From an uncultured Bacteroidales bacterium (GTDB lineage: Bacteria > Bacteroidota > Bacteroidia > Bacteroidales > F082), in NCBI GenBank assembly GCA_905234765.1, contig CAJOIF010000020.1, forward strand, positions 1-64,000: DNA of 64,000 nt, in the 5' to 3' direction. Numbering within the stretch: position 1 is the stretch's first letter; every line of letters starts with the position of its first letter. Both the position numbers and the translations under genes were made by a program. Under the pieces are notes generated by a model. That model worked only from the letters and a program-made list of their open reading frames with translations, was not told where the DNA came from and did no database searches. Shown one piece after another: positions 32,418 to 42,058 of this stretch.

Positions 32418-33536
32418 CTAAGTTAATGACATAATAGCCGCTGACATCTTGGACCAGGAATACTTCTCTTTCTCTTGCAAAATAGCGTCCTTAAAATCAT
32501 CATAACGCGCGTTTTCGAAAAAATCCGCCATGGCATCGGCGATACGACTCGGCTGAGGTTCCACCACATAACCCACTCTTCCATTGGGGACCATCTCGCC
32601 CAAGCCTCCGACATTCGTCACCAACATAGGTTTCTCAAAATGGTAGGCAACTTGGGTCACGCCGCTTTGGGTGGCCGACTTGTAAGGTTGTACGATAAGA
32701 TCCGAGGCATTGAAATAGTCTTTAACTTTTTCATCGGGGATAAACTCATCGTAAACAAGCACTTTATCTTCCAAACCCAACTCTTTGATCTGTTTCAAAT
32801 ACGATTCTTTCCCCTCGTAAAACTCACCAGCGACCAGCAACTTGACAGGAAACTTTTGTAATCGCTCATCCGCGAAAGCCTCAAGCAGCCAGTCCAGACC
32901 TTTATAGGCTCGCACCAAGCCGAAAAACAACAGATAGCGATAGCGGTCATCCAGATTCAAGTTGTGCAAAGCGGTCTCCCGACTCTCTCTTGCCCCATAG
33001 CTGTCGTAGATCGGATGAGGCGACCAAGCCTTAGGCTTATCCTTCCTGTCAAAAGTGGAAATGTCCTTCAGCACCGACTCCGACAAAGCCACAAAACCAT
33101 CCATCGATTTGATGAAATAAGGCGGAAAACATCTGTCAAGAATCGATTTTTCATGTGGCACCATATTGTGTACCAAAGCGATACGCTTCACGCCTTTCAA
33201 TTTTCGGGCAATGGTGCCATAACAAGGGGCAAAAAACGACATCCAATATGCAAACAGAACCAAATCATAATGCTTTCGGTTGATTTCCCTTCCGACCTTT
33301 ATCCAATTGAAAGGATTGGTTGAATTGATGCAACGCTTTATGGTCAAATCGGCAGGAGCCTGTGCCGTGGAATATTGCGTCTTCCCTGGGAACAGGAAAC
33401 CCGGATACTGCAAAGTAAAGGTATACATTTCCACCTCACAGCCCTCGTCCTGAAACTGACGTGCCAACCGTTCGTCGAAAGCGGCGATGCCACCCCGATA
33501 CGGATACGCTGGTCCCACTATGGCAATTTTCTTCAT
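32418..33536 (-). CDS. Glycosyltransferase family 4
   Basis: A 372-residue GT-B enzyme, starting MKKIAIVGPAYPYRGGIAAF. The N-terminal domain has the GG loop and VLFAYWMSFFAPCYG. The donor domain has LLFFGLVRAYKGLDWLLEAF, KLLVAGEFYEG and the E-x7-E-type region SATQSGVTQVAYHFEKP with VTNVGGLGEMV. Adds a sugar from a nucleotide donor to a lipid-linked or polysaccharide acceptor at the inner face of the membrane. Start at 33536; the frame extends to 33554. Confidence 0.87.
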   Translation of the reverse strand: MKKIAIVGPAYPYRGGIAAFDERLARQFQDEGCEVEMYTFTLQYPGFLFPGKTQYSTAQAPADLTIKRCINSTNPFNWIKVGREINRKHYDLVLFAYWMSFFAPCYGTIARKLKGVKRIALVHNMVPHEKSILDRCFPPYFIKSMDGFVALSESVLKDISTFDRKDKPKAWSPHPIYDSYGARESRETALHNLNLDDRYRYLLFFGLVRAYKGLDWLLEAFADERLQKFPVKLLVAGEFYEGKESYLKQIKELGLEDKVLVYDEFIPDEKVKDYFNASDLIVQPYKSATQSGVTQVAYHFEKPMLVTNVGGLGEMVPNGRVGYVVEPQPSRIADAMADFFENARYDDFKDAILQEKEKYSWSKMSAAIMSLT

Positions 33537-33611
33537 CGTTCTTCGAAATGACATGCAAAATTAGAAAAAAATATCGTATTTTCGCGGCTTATAAAAAACA
33601 CATCCAAAAAA

Positions 33612-36107
33612 ATGAAGAGCACCTTCTTTGGCAAGAACAAGAAAGCAATCGGAATCATTGCTTCCATTCTGTTTTTTGCAGTAATTACTCTAGTTTATAA
33701 CGCCCCTGTGTTAGAAGGGAAACGCCTCAAACAACACGACATTGAAATGTACAAAGGCGCCGCGAAGGAAGTCACCGACTTTCGCAACGAAACTGGCGAG
33801 ACCAGCCTTTGGACCAATTCTATGTTTGGCGGCATGCCGGCCTGGACCATCTCCGTGCCACTCCGTTCCAACCTGATTCAGTATGTCCACAAAACACTTT
33901 CATTAGGCCTACCTAGTCCTTTGGGCAGCATCTTTATCAGTATGTTAGGTTTCTTCATCCTTTTACTAGTATTGGATGTCGGGATTGGCATCAGTGCCAT
34001 TGGAGCCATCGCCTATGGCTTCACTTCCTACCTATTCATCGTTATTGGAGCAGGGCACAACACCAAGGCTTTTGCGATGGCTTATATGGCTCCTGTCATT
34101 GCAGGCATCCTTCTGACATACAAGGGGAAATACCTATGGGGCGGTGTGCTTACCGCACTTGCATTGGCATTGGAAATCAACGCCAACCATCTTCAAATCA
34201 CATACTATCTTTTGATTATCGCCCTCATCATTATCATAGCGGAATTGATTTCGTCCATTCGAGAGAAGATGTTCAAGCGGTTCATGAAGTCAAGTGTCAT
34301 TTTGTTGTTCGTAGCCATATTGAGTTCACTCACCTTCGCGACAAAGTTATACGCCAACTATGAATTCGGCAAGGAGACTACACGCGGCAAACCTGTATTG
34401 ACTCGTAATGAAGCCAACCAGACCAAAGGCCTCGACCGCGACTACATCACCCAATGGAGCTATGGCATCGGCGAGACTTGGAGTTTGATGATTCCCAACG
34501 CCAAAGGCGGTGCATCAGCCTATATCGGCAGCAAGAATCCCGCCCTCGAAAAAGCCGATTCCCGCTTTAGGCAAAACATCGCCCAAAGCAACGCCTACTG
34601 GGGAGACCAACCCGGTACCAGCGGCCCCGTATACGTGGGTGCCATTGTCGTGTTCCTCTTCATTTTGGGCGCACTGACCGTAAAAGGCAACTTGAAATGG
34701 GCTTTGCTGATTGCGACGCTATTGTCCATTTTGCTTAGTTGGGGCAAAAACTTCATGGGGTTCACTAACTTTTTCCTCGATTACATCCCTGGTTACAATA
34801 AGTTCCGAGCTGTTTCTATGACTTTGGTCATCGCGGAAGTCACGATGCCATTGTTGGGTTTTCTTGGCTTGGCCGAGATCGCAAAAGAGCCTGACGGCTT
34901 CAAGAAAAACCAAAAGAAATTCTTCATTGCCTTGGGTATCACGGCAGGTTTCTGTCTGTTGTTCAGTTTGGCACCCAAATTGTTTTTCAGTTTCTTCAGC
35001 CAAAGCGAGGCCGAACAATTCTCAACGTTGAGTTCGGGCAAGGATGGAGCCATCTATGCCACTTTTGCTACACAGCTTGAAGCCGTGCGTATAGCCATCT
35101 TCCGCAAGGACGCGCTACGCAGTTTCTTCTTTATTTTATTGGCCGCTGTGCCTTTGTTCCTTTACGGAAAGGGCAAATTGAAAGCCCAGATTGCCTTCCC
35201 TATCCTTGCTGTTCTCGTTTTGGTCGATATGTATCCCATTGACAGACGCTACCTCAACAATGACAATTTCATCCCGAGACGTCAAGTTGACATGCCGTTT
35301 ACGGCATCCGCTGCCAACCAATATATCCTGAACGACCAAACTTTAGACTTCAGAGTCGCTGACATCACCAAAGACGCCTTCAACGATGCCAGTACGTGCT
35401 ACTTCCACAAGTCGATTGGCGGCTATTCTGGTGCCAAATTGCGCCGTTATCAAGACATCATCAGTCAATATCTCGGCGGTGAACTGAACCAACTCCGCAG
35501 TGTCAAGACGGGTGAGGCCATGATACAAGCCTTGAGCCAACAAAACGTGCTCAACATGCTGAACACCAAGTACATCATCATCAATCCCAACTCTCAACCC
35601 TTCCTGAATCCCTTTGCTTTCGGCAATGCATGGATTGTCAACGACATCCGATGGGTGGACACGCCCAATGAGGAGATTGATGCCATCGGCGCCACTGATT
35701 TACAGCATACTGCCATCCTGAACAAGGAGTTCCAATCGCAGGTAAGCGGCTACAGCTCCAAAGACAGCATCAGCAACATCACCCTCACCGACTACAAGCC
35801 CAACCAAGTCACCTACAGTTTTGAAGCCGATGAAGACAAACTAGTCGTCTTCTCAGAAATCTGGACCAGCAAAGGTTGGACGATGCACCTTGACGGCCAG
35901 GAACACCCCATCTTACGCGCCAATTACGTTCTGCGTGCTGCAATGATTCCCGCAGGCAGTCACGAAATCGTCATGCGCTACGAACCGAGAATCTGGAAGG
36001 TGGGCGGCGTGATCTCGCTGGTGAGTTCGCTGGTGGTCGTCCTCTTTGCCATCGGAGCCCTTGTCTTCACCCTAATTAATAACAAGAAGAAAGCCCAACC
36101 CGCATGA
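33612..36107 (+). CDS. YfhO-family membrane protein (GT-C-like)
   Basis: An 831-residue polytopic protein: a first helix (IGIIASILFFAVITLVY), then the family signature QHDIEMYKGAAKEV and GETSLWTNSMFGGMPAW (acidic residues in the first extracytoplasmic loop, the GT-C metal-site position), about eleven further helices, a long extracytoplasmic region after residue 560, and a last helix (ISLVSSLVVVLFAIGALVF) near the C-terminus. Members are linked to glycosylation of surface polymers such as teichoic acids. The next gene starts in its stop codon (ATGA), suggesting joint function with a glycosyltransferase. Confidence 0.87.
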   Translation: MKSTFFGKNKKAIGIIASILFFAVITLVYNAPVLEGKRLKQHDIEMYKGAAKEVTDFRNETGETSLWTNSMFGGMPAWTISVPLRSNLIQYVHKTLSLGLPSPLGSIFISMLGFFILLLVLDVGIGISAIGAIAYGFTSYLFIVIGAGHNTKAFAMAYMAPVIAGILLTYKGKYLWGGVLTALALALEINANHLQITYYLLIIALIIIIAELISSIREKMFKRFMKSSVILLFVAILSSLTFATKLYANYEFGKETTRGKPVLTRNEANQTKGLDRDYITQWSYGIGETWSLMIPNAKGGASAYIGSKNPALEKADSRFRQNIAQSNAYWGDQPGTSGPVYVGAIVVFLFILGALTVKGNLKWALLIATLLSILLSWGKNFMGFTNFFLDYIPGYNKFRAVSMTLVIAEVTMPLLGFLGLAEIAKEPDGFKKNQKKFFIALGITAGFCLLFSLAPKLFFSFFSQSEAEQFSTLSSGKDGAIYATFATQLEAVRIAIFRKDALRSFFFILLAAVPLFLYGKGKLKAQIAFPILAVLVLVDMYPIDRRYLNNDNFIPRRQVDMPFTASAANQYILNDQTLDFRVADITKDAFNDASTCYFHKSIGGYSGAKLRRYQDIISQYLGGELNQLRSVKTGEAMIQALSQQNVLNMLNTKYIIINPNSQPFLNPFAFGNAWIVNDIRWVDTPNEEIDAIGATDLQHTAILNKEFQSQVSGYSSKDSISNITLTDYKPNQVTYSFEADEDKLVVFSEIWTSKGWTMHLDGQEHPILRANYVLRAAMIPAGSHEIVMRYEPRIWKVGGVISLVSSLVVVLFAIGALVFTLINNKKKAQPA

Positions 36108-37201
36108 CCAAGGTCCTTTTCATCAGGTTCAAGAAAAGCGAAGGCATCTTGGATGGCGGCGAGCAAGTGGCAGAGATGCACTACGAAACGCTAGCCAAGC
36201 TGGTGGGAAAAGAGCATGTAGAGACCGCCTATGTACACAGCCAGGACAAGAAAAGGTCACTTCTGGACTACCTGCGTGGCATCCTGTATTTCCCCTTCGA
36301 CTACCACTTCGGCCTGACGCCGAGAAAAGCCAAGAACATCGTGCGGATTGCCTGGGGCTACGACATCGTATTCATCGACCGAAGCGTGTTTGGCATCCTT
36401 GCCAAGAAACTGAAAAAGGCTGGCTATACCGGCAGAATCGTCACCTTCTTCCATAACGTCGAGTCTTTGTACTTCGACTCCAAGATTTCAAAGAGCACCC
36501 CCTTCAGGAGTGTCATCATCAGATGTGCCGACCACAACGACGGCTTCGCATGCCAGTATTCCGACAAGACCATCGCCTTGAACAAGCGTGACGACGACTT
36601 GATCTTCGAGCGCTACCAACGTCATGCCGATGTGCTGATGCCCATTGCTTTCCGTGACAAGTTCAATGGTGTTTCCCACGACAACGCACTTACCCATACC
36701 CAACCCGAATGTCTGTTTATCGGCAGTTATTTCGCGCCGAACAACGAAGGACTCCTATGGTTCGTGAAGAGTGTCGTCCCCCATGTCGACATCAGCCTCA
36801 AGGTGGTTGGAAAAGACATGGAGAGACTAAAGGAAGAGGAAGAATCGTTGCGTGGCATCGAGGTCATCGGTAGCGTGCCCGACCTTGCCCCCTACATCAC
36901 CGAGGCCGACATTATGATACTACCCATTTTCAAAGGGAGCGGAATGAAAGTCAAGACCTGCGAGTCGTTGATGTACGGCAAGAACATCCTCGGCACCGAC
37001 GAAGCCTTTGAGGGCTATGACGCCGACTACGACCGCATCGGAGGCAAATGCAACACCGCCGATGGTTTTGTCAAGAAAATCAACGAATTCGCGGCTTCGC
37101 CTCGCCCAAGGTTTAACACGTATTCGCGTCAGCTATATCTAGAGAGGTATTCCGAGCCGACGCTTGTCGAGAACATGAGAAGCGCCTTGTTTGGCGACTA
37201 A
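36104..37201 (+). CDS. Glycosyltransferase (GT4-like)
   Basis: A 365-residue protein, translation-coupled to the YfhO gene. N-terminus TKVLFIRFKKSEGILDGGEQ, then FIDRSVFGILAKKLKKAGY and FFHNVESLYF (a typical GT4 segment), ALNKRDDDLIFERY, CLFIGSYFAPNNEGLLWFV (second domain start), SVPDLAPYITEADIMILPIFKGSGMKVKTCESL (donor site with E in CESL) and LERYSEPTLVENM. Probably acts with the YfhO-like protein on a surface glycan. Donor unknown. Confidence 0.85.
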   Translation: MTKVLFIRFKKSEGILDGGEQVAEMHYETLAKLVGKEHVETAYVHSQDKKRSLLDYLRGILYFPFDYHFGLTPRKAKNIVRIAWGYDIVFIDRSVFGILAKKLKKAGYTGRIVTFFHNVESLYFDSKISKSTPFRSVIIRCADHNDGFACQYSDKTIALNKRDDDLIFERYQRHADVLMPIAFRDKFNGVSHDNALTHTQPECLFIGSYFAPNNEGLLWFVKSVVPHVDISLKVVGKDMERLKEEEESLRGIEVIGSVPDLAPYITEADIMILPIFKGSGMKVKTCESLMYGKNILGTDEAFEGYDADYDRIGGKCNTADGFVKKINEFAASPRPRFNTYSRQLYLERYSEPTLVENMRSALFGD

Positions 37202-37926
37202 AGCTCGGCCTGTTGACGCACGATGTCAAGATTCCTAAACTGCCTGACAGGATAGGGCCTCCTAGTGGTTTCACGCTTACCAATCGCCCAGTTTTTCACA
37301 GGTGTCATGAAATCGGCGCCATAAAAACCTGCCAGCCACGAATCGGCCTTGTCGGGCATGTGGAATTGGATGCCCATAAAGTCATGGCGAGAGAAAGTAG
37401 TCCTCTCAGCCGTGATGATCTGGCTGGGGAACCCGTCGCTCTCGTTGGCCTCTTTCCAATCCTTGTACTCGTGCTTGAACGGCACGATGACAGCAAAGGT
37501 ATCTTCGTCCTTCTCAAAGAAATAGTAGAAGTCGACGGGGACTTTGTTGTATTCGAACTGTTCCACCGTAATACGGCCGTCGTCTTTGGTATAGAACTGA
37601 CGAACCAAGCGGAACCCGCTCTCGCGCATGATGTCGAGCATATTATCGGGCCTTTCCGAGTCCATAATGCCAAGGTCGAGGTCGTAGTCGTAAGAGATGA
37701 AACCTTTGTCACGATAGGCGCCTAAGAGCAAACCGAAGACAAAGAAAGGCTTCACGCCTGCTTTCGTCAGCACCTCGTCGACCCTTGCCAAGACCTCTAC
37801 GCCATTTTCACGGATGGCCTTTGCCTCTCGTTTTGCAATCCGACGGTTCAAACGGTCCACAATCTTGGTATAGACACCCATTTTCACTGCCATCTTGACT
37901 GCTATATCCCTTAAAAAACCACTCAT
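37198..37926 (-). CDS. LicD/fukutin-type phosphotransferase family protein, copy 1
   Basis: A 242-residue protein. The nucleotidyltransferase-fold core FVFGLLLGAYRDKGFISYDYDLDLGI has the G-x3-G and D-x-D-x-D acid cluster of the LicD family. QFEYNKVPVDFYYFFEKDED follows, with the third acidic position. LicD enzymes transfer phosphocholine, and the related FKRP/fukutin group transfers ribitol phosphate, from CDP donors onto glycans. Its end overlaps the convergent glycosyltransferase by 4 bases; 15 bases lie between it and a second LicD gene. Substrate is inferred from context only. Confidence 0.82.
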   Translation of the reverse strand: MSGFLRDIAVKMAVKMGVYTKIVDRLNRRIAKREAKAIRENGVEVLARVDEVLTKAGVKPFFVFGLLLGAYRDKGFISYDYDLDLGIMDSERPDNMLDIMRESGFRLVRQFYTKDDGRITVEQFEYNKVPVDFYYFFEKDEDTFAVIVPFKHEYKDWKEANESDGFPSQIITAERTTFSRHDFMGIQFHMPDKADSWLAGFYGADFMTPVKNWAIGKRETTRRPYPVRQFRNLDIVRQQAEL

Positions 37927-37941
37927 AACTGTTGCCTCGTT

Positions 37942-38754
37942 TTATGAATCCCCAAGAAGGAAATCCTTGGTATGAACATCTTTTTTAATCTGCTCCTCGG
38001 AAGGAAGTTTCATGTAATCCCCGAAGATACGCCTCAGGAAAGCGTCGGTGTCACCAGGAACGGGCAACTCCACACCTTCAAAAGGCACATACTTGACGGG
38101 AAACACCTCGGAATAGCGCATGTCGTGGTAGGGCGTGCCCTTTCCGAGTCCATAATGCATCTCGCCCTTCTTGCGGAACAAGTCGAGAGGATAGGTCAAC
38201 GGCTGAATGCAGTCGTAGACGAACCAGTTGAACTTGGTCACCATGCGCCTCAGATTGTCGTTCTTTATCCTATACATCCAGTTAAGCAAGGCGGCGCGTG
38301 CCTTCGCGCACGTCCAAGCCCTTAAATAGCTATGCTTGGCGACGCAAAACACATCAATACCGTATCCCTTGTATTTATATAGTTTACCTCGCGGTGGGAA
38401 GCAACCCAACAGATTGCCTTCCTTCGCACGGTATTTCGGGAACCCGAATGTATAGTTGAAGTCGGTCTTCCTGCAATGCAGCACAAATCGGTCGGAATCG
38501 GTCGCAAGTAAGATTTTCACGAGTTTCTTATAATCGTCCTCGTAAAGCGCGATATCCATGTCGTCATCCCACGGGATGAAACCCTGATGACGCACAGCAC
38601 CCAATGCGCTTCCGCCCGTAATGAAATAGGTCAGTCCGTTCTCCTTGCAGATCTTGTCGAGAAGCAAGACCTCGTCAAGAAGACGTAGCTGAAGCTCACG
38701 TAGCGGCGAGCCATCGGGGGAATACTTTTGCCTCAATCCTTCCGTGTCGACCAT
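37942..38754 (-). CDS. LicD-family phosphotransferase, copy 2
   Basis: A 270-residue canonical LicD protein: SPLRELQLRLLDEVLLLDKI, TYFITGGSALGAVRHQGFIPWDDDMDIAL (sugar-phosphate transferase acid cluster DDDMD), FPKYRAKEGNLLG, YGIDVFCV and a C-terminal region with HYGLGKGTPYHDMRYSEVFPV and RIFGDYMKLP. Transfers a phospho-substituent from a CDP-activated alcohol to a glycan. Start at 38754 is the first residue matching the family; the frame runs on to 38970 but that covers the divergent promoter. Read with the CDP-alcohol synthase opposite, it is the likely consumer of that product. Confidence 0.88.
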   Translation of the reverse strand: MVDTEGLRQKYSPDGSPLRELQLRLLDEVLLLDKICKENGLTYFITGGSALGAVRHQGFIPWDDDMDIALYEDDYKKLVKILLATDSDRFVLHCRKTDFNYTFGFPKYRAKEGNLLGCFPPRGKLYKYKGYGIDVFCVAKHSYLRAWTCAKARAALLNWMYRIKNDNLRRMVTKFNWFVYDCIQPLTYPLDLFRKKGEMHYGLGKGTPYHDMRYSEVFPVKYVPFEGVELPVPGDTDAFLRRIFGDYMKLPSEEQIKKDVHTKDFLLGDS

Positions 38755-38772
38755 AAAGCTGAAATTCAACCG

Positions 38773-38819
38773 CAAAAATACGGAAAAATACCGTTGCTCC
38801 ACTTTTTTTTCTACTTTTG
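38773..38819. promoter_or_regulatory. Divergent -7 boxes between the LicD and SDR-cytidylyltransferase genes
   Basis: TATTTTTG on the minus strand (38780-38773) faces the LicD genes. TACTTTTG on the plus strand (38812-38819), followed by CGCTCC, faces the fusion gene. The two units share one 94-base regulatory region. Confidence 0.5.
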
Positions 38820-38848
38820 CGCTCCAATTCAACACAACCAAGACAGCC

Positions 38849-40003
38849 ATGAAAGAAGCACTGGTAATAGGCGGCAGCAACGGCATTGGGCTGGCCATTG
38901 CATTAGAATTACAGAAAAGAGGTTGTTTAGTCCACATCGTCGACAAAGCCCCAAACAGTTTATTCGACACTTCTGAAAACTTACGTTTCCGTCAAGCCAA
39001 CCTTTTGAGCACCGACTACACGTTTTTAGAGGAATACAATAACGTCGACACCCTCGTCGTCACTGCCGGTTTTGGACGCATCACCCCCTTCGAGGACATC
39101 CTGGAGCAAGAAATCCAAAACAGTTTCCAGGTAAACAGCATCGCTGTCATGCGAGTGTTGCATTTCTTCTTCCCCAAGATGAAGCAGTGTTCGCCTTTCC
39201 ATTGCGCCGTGATGGGCAGCATCGCCGGGCTCATCAGTTCTCCCCTCTTCGCCACCTACAGTGCCACGAAAGCGGCTCTTTGCAACGCCATTGAAAGCCT
39301 CAATATAGAGCTGGAGATGGCGGGCACCGAGAACCGCATCTTGAACGTCTCACCAGGTTCCATCAAAGGCACAAAATTCAATGGTGGAGACAACGATTTG
39401 AGTCAGACCGAGGCCTTGTCACAAGCCATCATCGCCAAGATGGAGGAAAGACAGACGCTATACATCCCTCAATACGAGGAAGTCTACAAAGGTGTACTCG
39501 AACGCTACCATAACGACCCACACCAATTTGGACTGGACAGCTATCAATACAAGCAAGCCAGCGGTCGCACCAGCAGCAAGCCGCAACTGAAAATCGGTTA
39601 CTTGAGTGGCACCTTCGACTTGTTCCACATCGGGCACCTCAACCTGCTGCGCCGCGCCAAGGAGCACTGCGACTACCTCGTGGTCGGCGTTCACAAAGAC
39701 GCCTCCCACAAAGGCAAATCGACCTTCATCTCTTTCGAGGAGCGATGCGAAATCGTCAGAAGCATCAAGTATGTCGACCAAGTGATTCCTTCTGAAAGAG
39801 AAGACTGCGACATTTACCTCAAAGGCATTGTGAAATACGACTACCTCTTCGTCGGCTCCGACTACAAAGGCACAGAGCGTTTCAACCGTTATGAGCAGAT
39901 CTTCGCCGACAAAGGCGTGAAAATCATCTATTTCCCCTACACCCAAGGCACCAGCAGCAGCCAACTCCGTGAAGCCCTAACAGCGATTCGCAACGCCAAG
40001 TAA
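38849..40003 (+). CDS. Bifunctional SDR reductase / TagD-type cytidylyltransferase (putative CDP-polyol synthase)
   Basis: A 384-residue fusion. Residues 1-about 240 are an SDR: GGSNGIGLAIALELQKRG, NNVDTLVVTAGFG, and MGSIAGLISSPLFATYSATK with Ser, Tyr and Lys of the catalytic set. Residues 247-384 are a TagD/GCT-type cytidylyltransferase: SGTFDLFHIGHLNLLRRAKE (HxGH), ISFEERCEIV, VGSDYKGTERF and GTSSSQLREAL (the RTxGxSTT-like end). A reductase joined to a cytidylyltransferase recalls CDP-ribitol synthase (Bcs1 of Haemophilus), but there the cytidylyltransferase is IspD-type and N-terminal. Here the order and the CT family differ. Probable product: CDP-activated polyol (ribitol or glycerol type), for the LicD proteins opposite. 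Domain calls firm, product inferred. Confidence 0.85.
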   Translation: MKEALVIGGSNGIGLAIALELQKRGCLVHIVDKAPNSLFDTSENLRFRQANLLSTDYTFLEEYNNVDTLVVTAGFGRITPFEDILEQEIQNSFQVNSIAVMRVLHFFFPKMKQCSPFHCAVMGSIAGLISSPLFATYSATKAALCNAIESLNIELEMAGTENRILNVSPGSIKGTKFNGGDNDLSQTEALSQAIIAKMEERQTLYIPQYEEVYKGVLERYHNDPHQFGLDSYQYKQASGRTSSKPQLKIGYLSGTFDLFHIGHLNLLRRAKEHCDYLVVGVHKDASHKGKSTFISFEERCEIVRSIKYVDQVIPSEREDCDIYLKGIVKYDYLFVGSDYKGTERFNRYEQIFADKGVKIIYFPYTQGTSSSQLREALTAIRNAK

Positions 40004-40084
40004 ACTTTTTTGACAAAAAGCGATTCATCTCTTCTTATTCCATTTTTAATTGTTATTTTTGCGACCATATAACCGTGTGTCGCA

Positions 40085-42052
40085 ATGAGGCTTCATGCAC
40101 TTCTCATATTGTTGGTATTGGCACCGATGCTCGCTTTTTCCCAAGCAGTTCACATCGGCGACATCCTCTGCACCGACGGCAGCATCGTCAGCCGCGAGGC
40201 TTTTCTTGGCTCGGGACGGACTGCGGAGGGCATCGTCTTTTACGTGAACGCCTCTGATTCGGGAGGTTGGGTGGTGGCCCTCGACAACCAAAGCAACGAC
40301 ATCAAGTGGAGCAGCGACAACAACTATGGATACAACATCCCCGACTTGGACAATTACGGCGATGCCCGTGCCGCCATGCTCGACCTCAACGGCCGCGAAA
40401 ACACAGGCATCATCCGCAGTCATGGCAACAGCAACGACTTCCCTGCCGCTTGGGCCGTCGACTACGACAATGGCTGGTATCTGCCCAGTGGCGGCCAACT
40501 GCGCTATCTATACTCTTACGCCCCCGAAATCAATGCCTCGCTTCAAATGGTAGGCGGAACATTGCTTCCTTACCATGGCAACAACTACTGGTGGTCGTCG
40601 ACAGAGCACTCTGGCTATCATGCCTTCGATATGAACACAGGAGGAAGCCTCGGCGATTACGTAAAGAACAACCAATCCAACTATCCGCCAAGCGGCATCG
40701 GCGTGCGCCAGATCAAAGACTTCACCATAGCCAACCCCGTGCATCCCACCTATCATATCGGCGACCTCATTATCAACGACGATGGCACCCGAGGCATCCT
40801 CTTCTACCTCACCCCCGACCAAAGTGACGGCTGGATGGTGGCCTTGAACGACGTCTCCACTTCGGTGCCATGGGGTAATGGCGACGTGCCAGGACTGACC
40901 AACCAGACCTGCTCGACACCCTACGGGAGCCTTTTGGACGAGACCGACGGCTTCGCCAACACTGGCATCCTCAGAGGCCACCAAAATGGGCAAAACACCG
41001 CTGCCAACGTCGTCGACTACGAGCATGGATGGTACCTGCCCACAGCAGGACAGCTCTCGAAACTCTTTGGCGCATTGCCGTTCGTCGAAAATCCCTTGCT
41101 CGCCCATGGCAGCACCTTGGCCCATGCCGAGTATTGGTCGAGTTCGGAGGCCAATGCCGACGAAGCCTTCGCCGTGTCTTTCAGACCTGCTAGCAACGTT
41201 CGTGCGGGAGGGTTCATCCGCAGCGACAAGGGTCAAAACTATCATGTTCGCGCCATACGGAACCTGGCACTAGCTCCAATCCCCACCGTTGGTGAAATTG
41301 CCACGCCAGCATCCATTTGCGAAGATGAAGTCCTGACCTTGCAAATCCCAGAAACCCAATTCGCCACAACGGAAGGTTGGCAACTCAGCCCGACGATTGA
41401 TTTCGACCATCCGACACCCTACCACGGCGAACCTTTGGACTCCTCTTACGACGGCTGGTTCATTCGCTATTTTGTCACCAACGATTATGGCACCGATTAT
41501 AGCAATATCGTGAGCATCACTGTCCTGCCTCTCCCAGAAGCCATTCCTGAAATCGTGGGGCCTCAAGAAGTCTATGTGTCGACCAATACCGTCTTGGGTC
41601 TATACGACTATTCCATTGATTCCGTACAGTTTGCCACCCATTATGAATGGGCTCTCGAAGGGGCGAATTGGCCAATGGACACCACAAGTACCTATTGCAC
41701 CCTTTTGGCTGCCACGCCTGTCACGGCGACTTTGAAAGCCACGGCTTGGAACGGTTGTGGTTATACTGAACAGCAGATTGTCATCCACGCGGGATTCTTT
41801 GACGTTAACGAAAACCAAGCTTTGCCCGTGGCTGTCTACCCCAATCCCGCCCGTGACAAAGTGTTCATTGAGACAGAAGGCATCGTGCGCGTCAGGTTGT
41901 ACGACATACTAGGACAATGCCTTATCGAAAAGGAAGGAAGAAATAATGACAAATTGGAAATCAACATAAACAATTTGATTCCAGCCATTTACACCATCGA
42001 AATATTGGCCGAACAAGGTAGAATTATCCGCAAGTTGGATGTAACGCACTAA
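40085..42052 (+). CDS. T9SS-sorted surface protein with two FISUMP-like domains
   Basis: Secreted, 655 residues, signal MRLHALLILLVLAPMLAFSQ. Two FISUMP/DUF1566-like modules follow: about 20-215 (HIGDILCTDGSIVSREAF, WAVDYDNGWYLPSGGQL, YWWSSTEHSG) and 220-395 (YHIGDLIINDDGTRGILFYL, VDYEHGWYLPTAGQL, EYWSSSEANADEAFAVSF). Then an Ig-like stretch (LPEAIPEIVGPQEVYVSTNT, ATLKATAWNGCGYTEQQIVIHA), and a type A T9SS signal (VAVYPNPARDKVFIE ... IYTIEILAEQGRIIRKLDV). The last 190 residues resemble those of the protein at 46037-47758 almost throughout. Confidence 0.85.
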   Translation: MRLHALLILLVLAPMLAFSQAVHIGDILCTDGSIVSREAFLGSGRTAEGIVFYVNASDSGGWVVALDNQSNDIKWSSDNNYGYNIPDLDNYGDARAAMLDLNGRENTGIIRSHGNSNDFPAAWAVDYDNGWYLPSGGQLRYLYSYAPEINASLQMVGGTLLPYHGNNYWWSSTEHSGYHAFDMNTGGSLGDYVKNNQSNYPPSGIGVRQIKDFTIANPVHPTYHIGDLIINDDGTRGILFYLTPDQSDGWMVALNDVSTSVPWGNGDVPGLTNQTCSTPYGSLLDETDGFANTGILRGHQNGQNTAANVVDYEHGWYLPTAGQLSKLFGALPFVENPLLAHGSTLAHAEYWSSSEANADEAFAVSFRPASNVRAGGFIRSDKGQNYHVRAIRNLALAPIPTVGEIATPASICEDEVLTLQIPETQFATTEGWQLSPTIDFDHPTPYHGEPLDSSYDGWFIRYFVTNDYGTDYSNIVSITVLPLPEAIPEIVGPQEVYVSTNTVLGLYDYSIDSVQFATHYEWALEGANWPMDTTSTYCTLLAATPVTATLKATAWNGCGYTEQQIVIHAGFFDVNENQALPVAVYPNPARDKVFIETEGIVRVRLYDILGQCLIEKEGRNNDKLEININNLIPAIYTIEILAEQGRIIRKLDVTH

Positions 42053-42058
42053 TCCAAA

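Noticed and set aside
37198..37926. Nucleotidyltransferase antitoxin (AbiEii-like)
   Set aside because: The G-x3-G and DYDLD acid cluster, the length and a neighbouring canonical LicD gene fit LicD better; there is no partner antitoxin or toxin gene.
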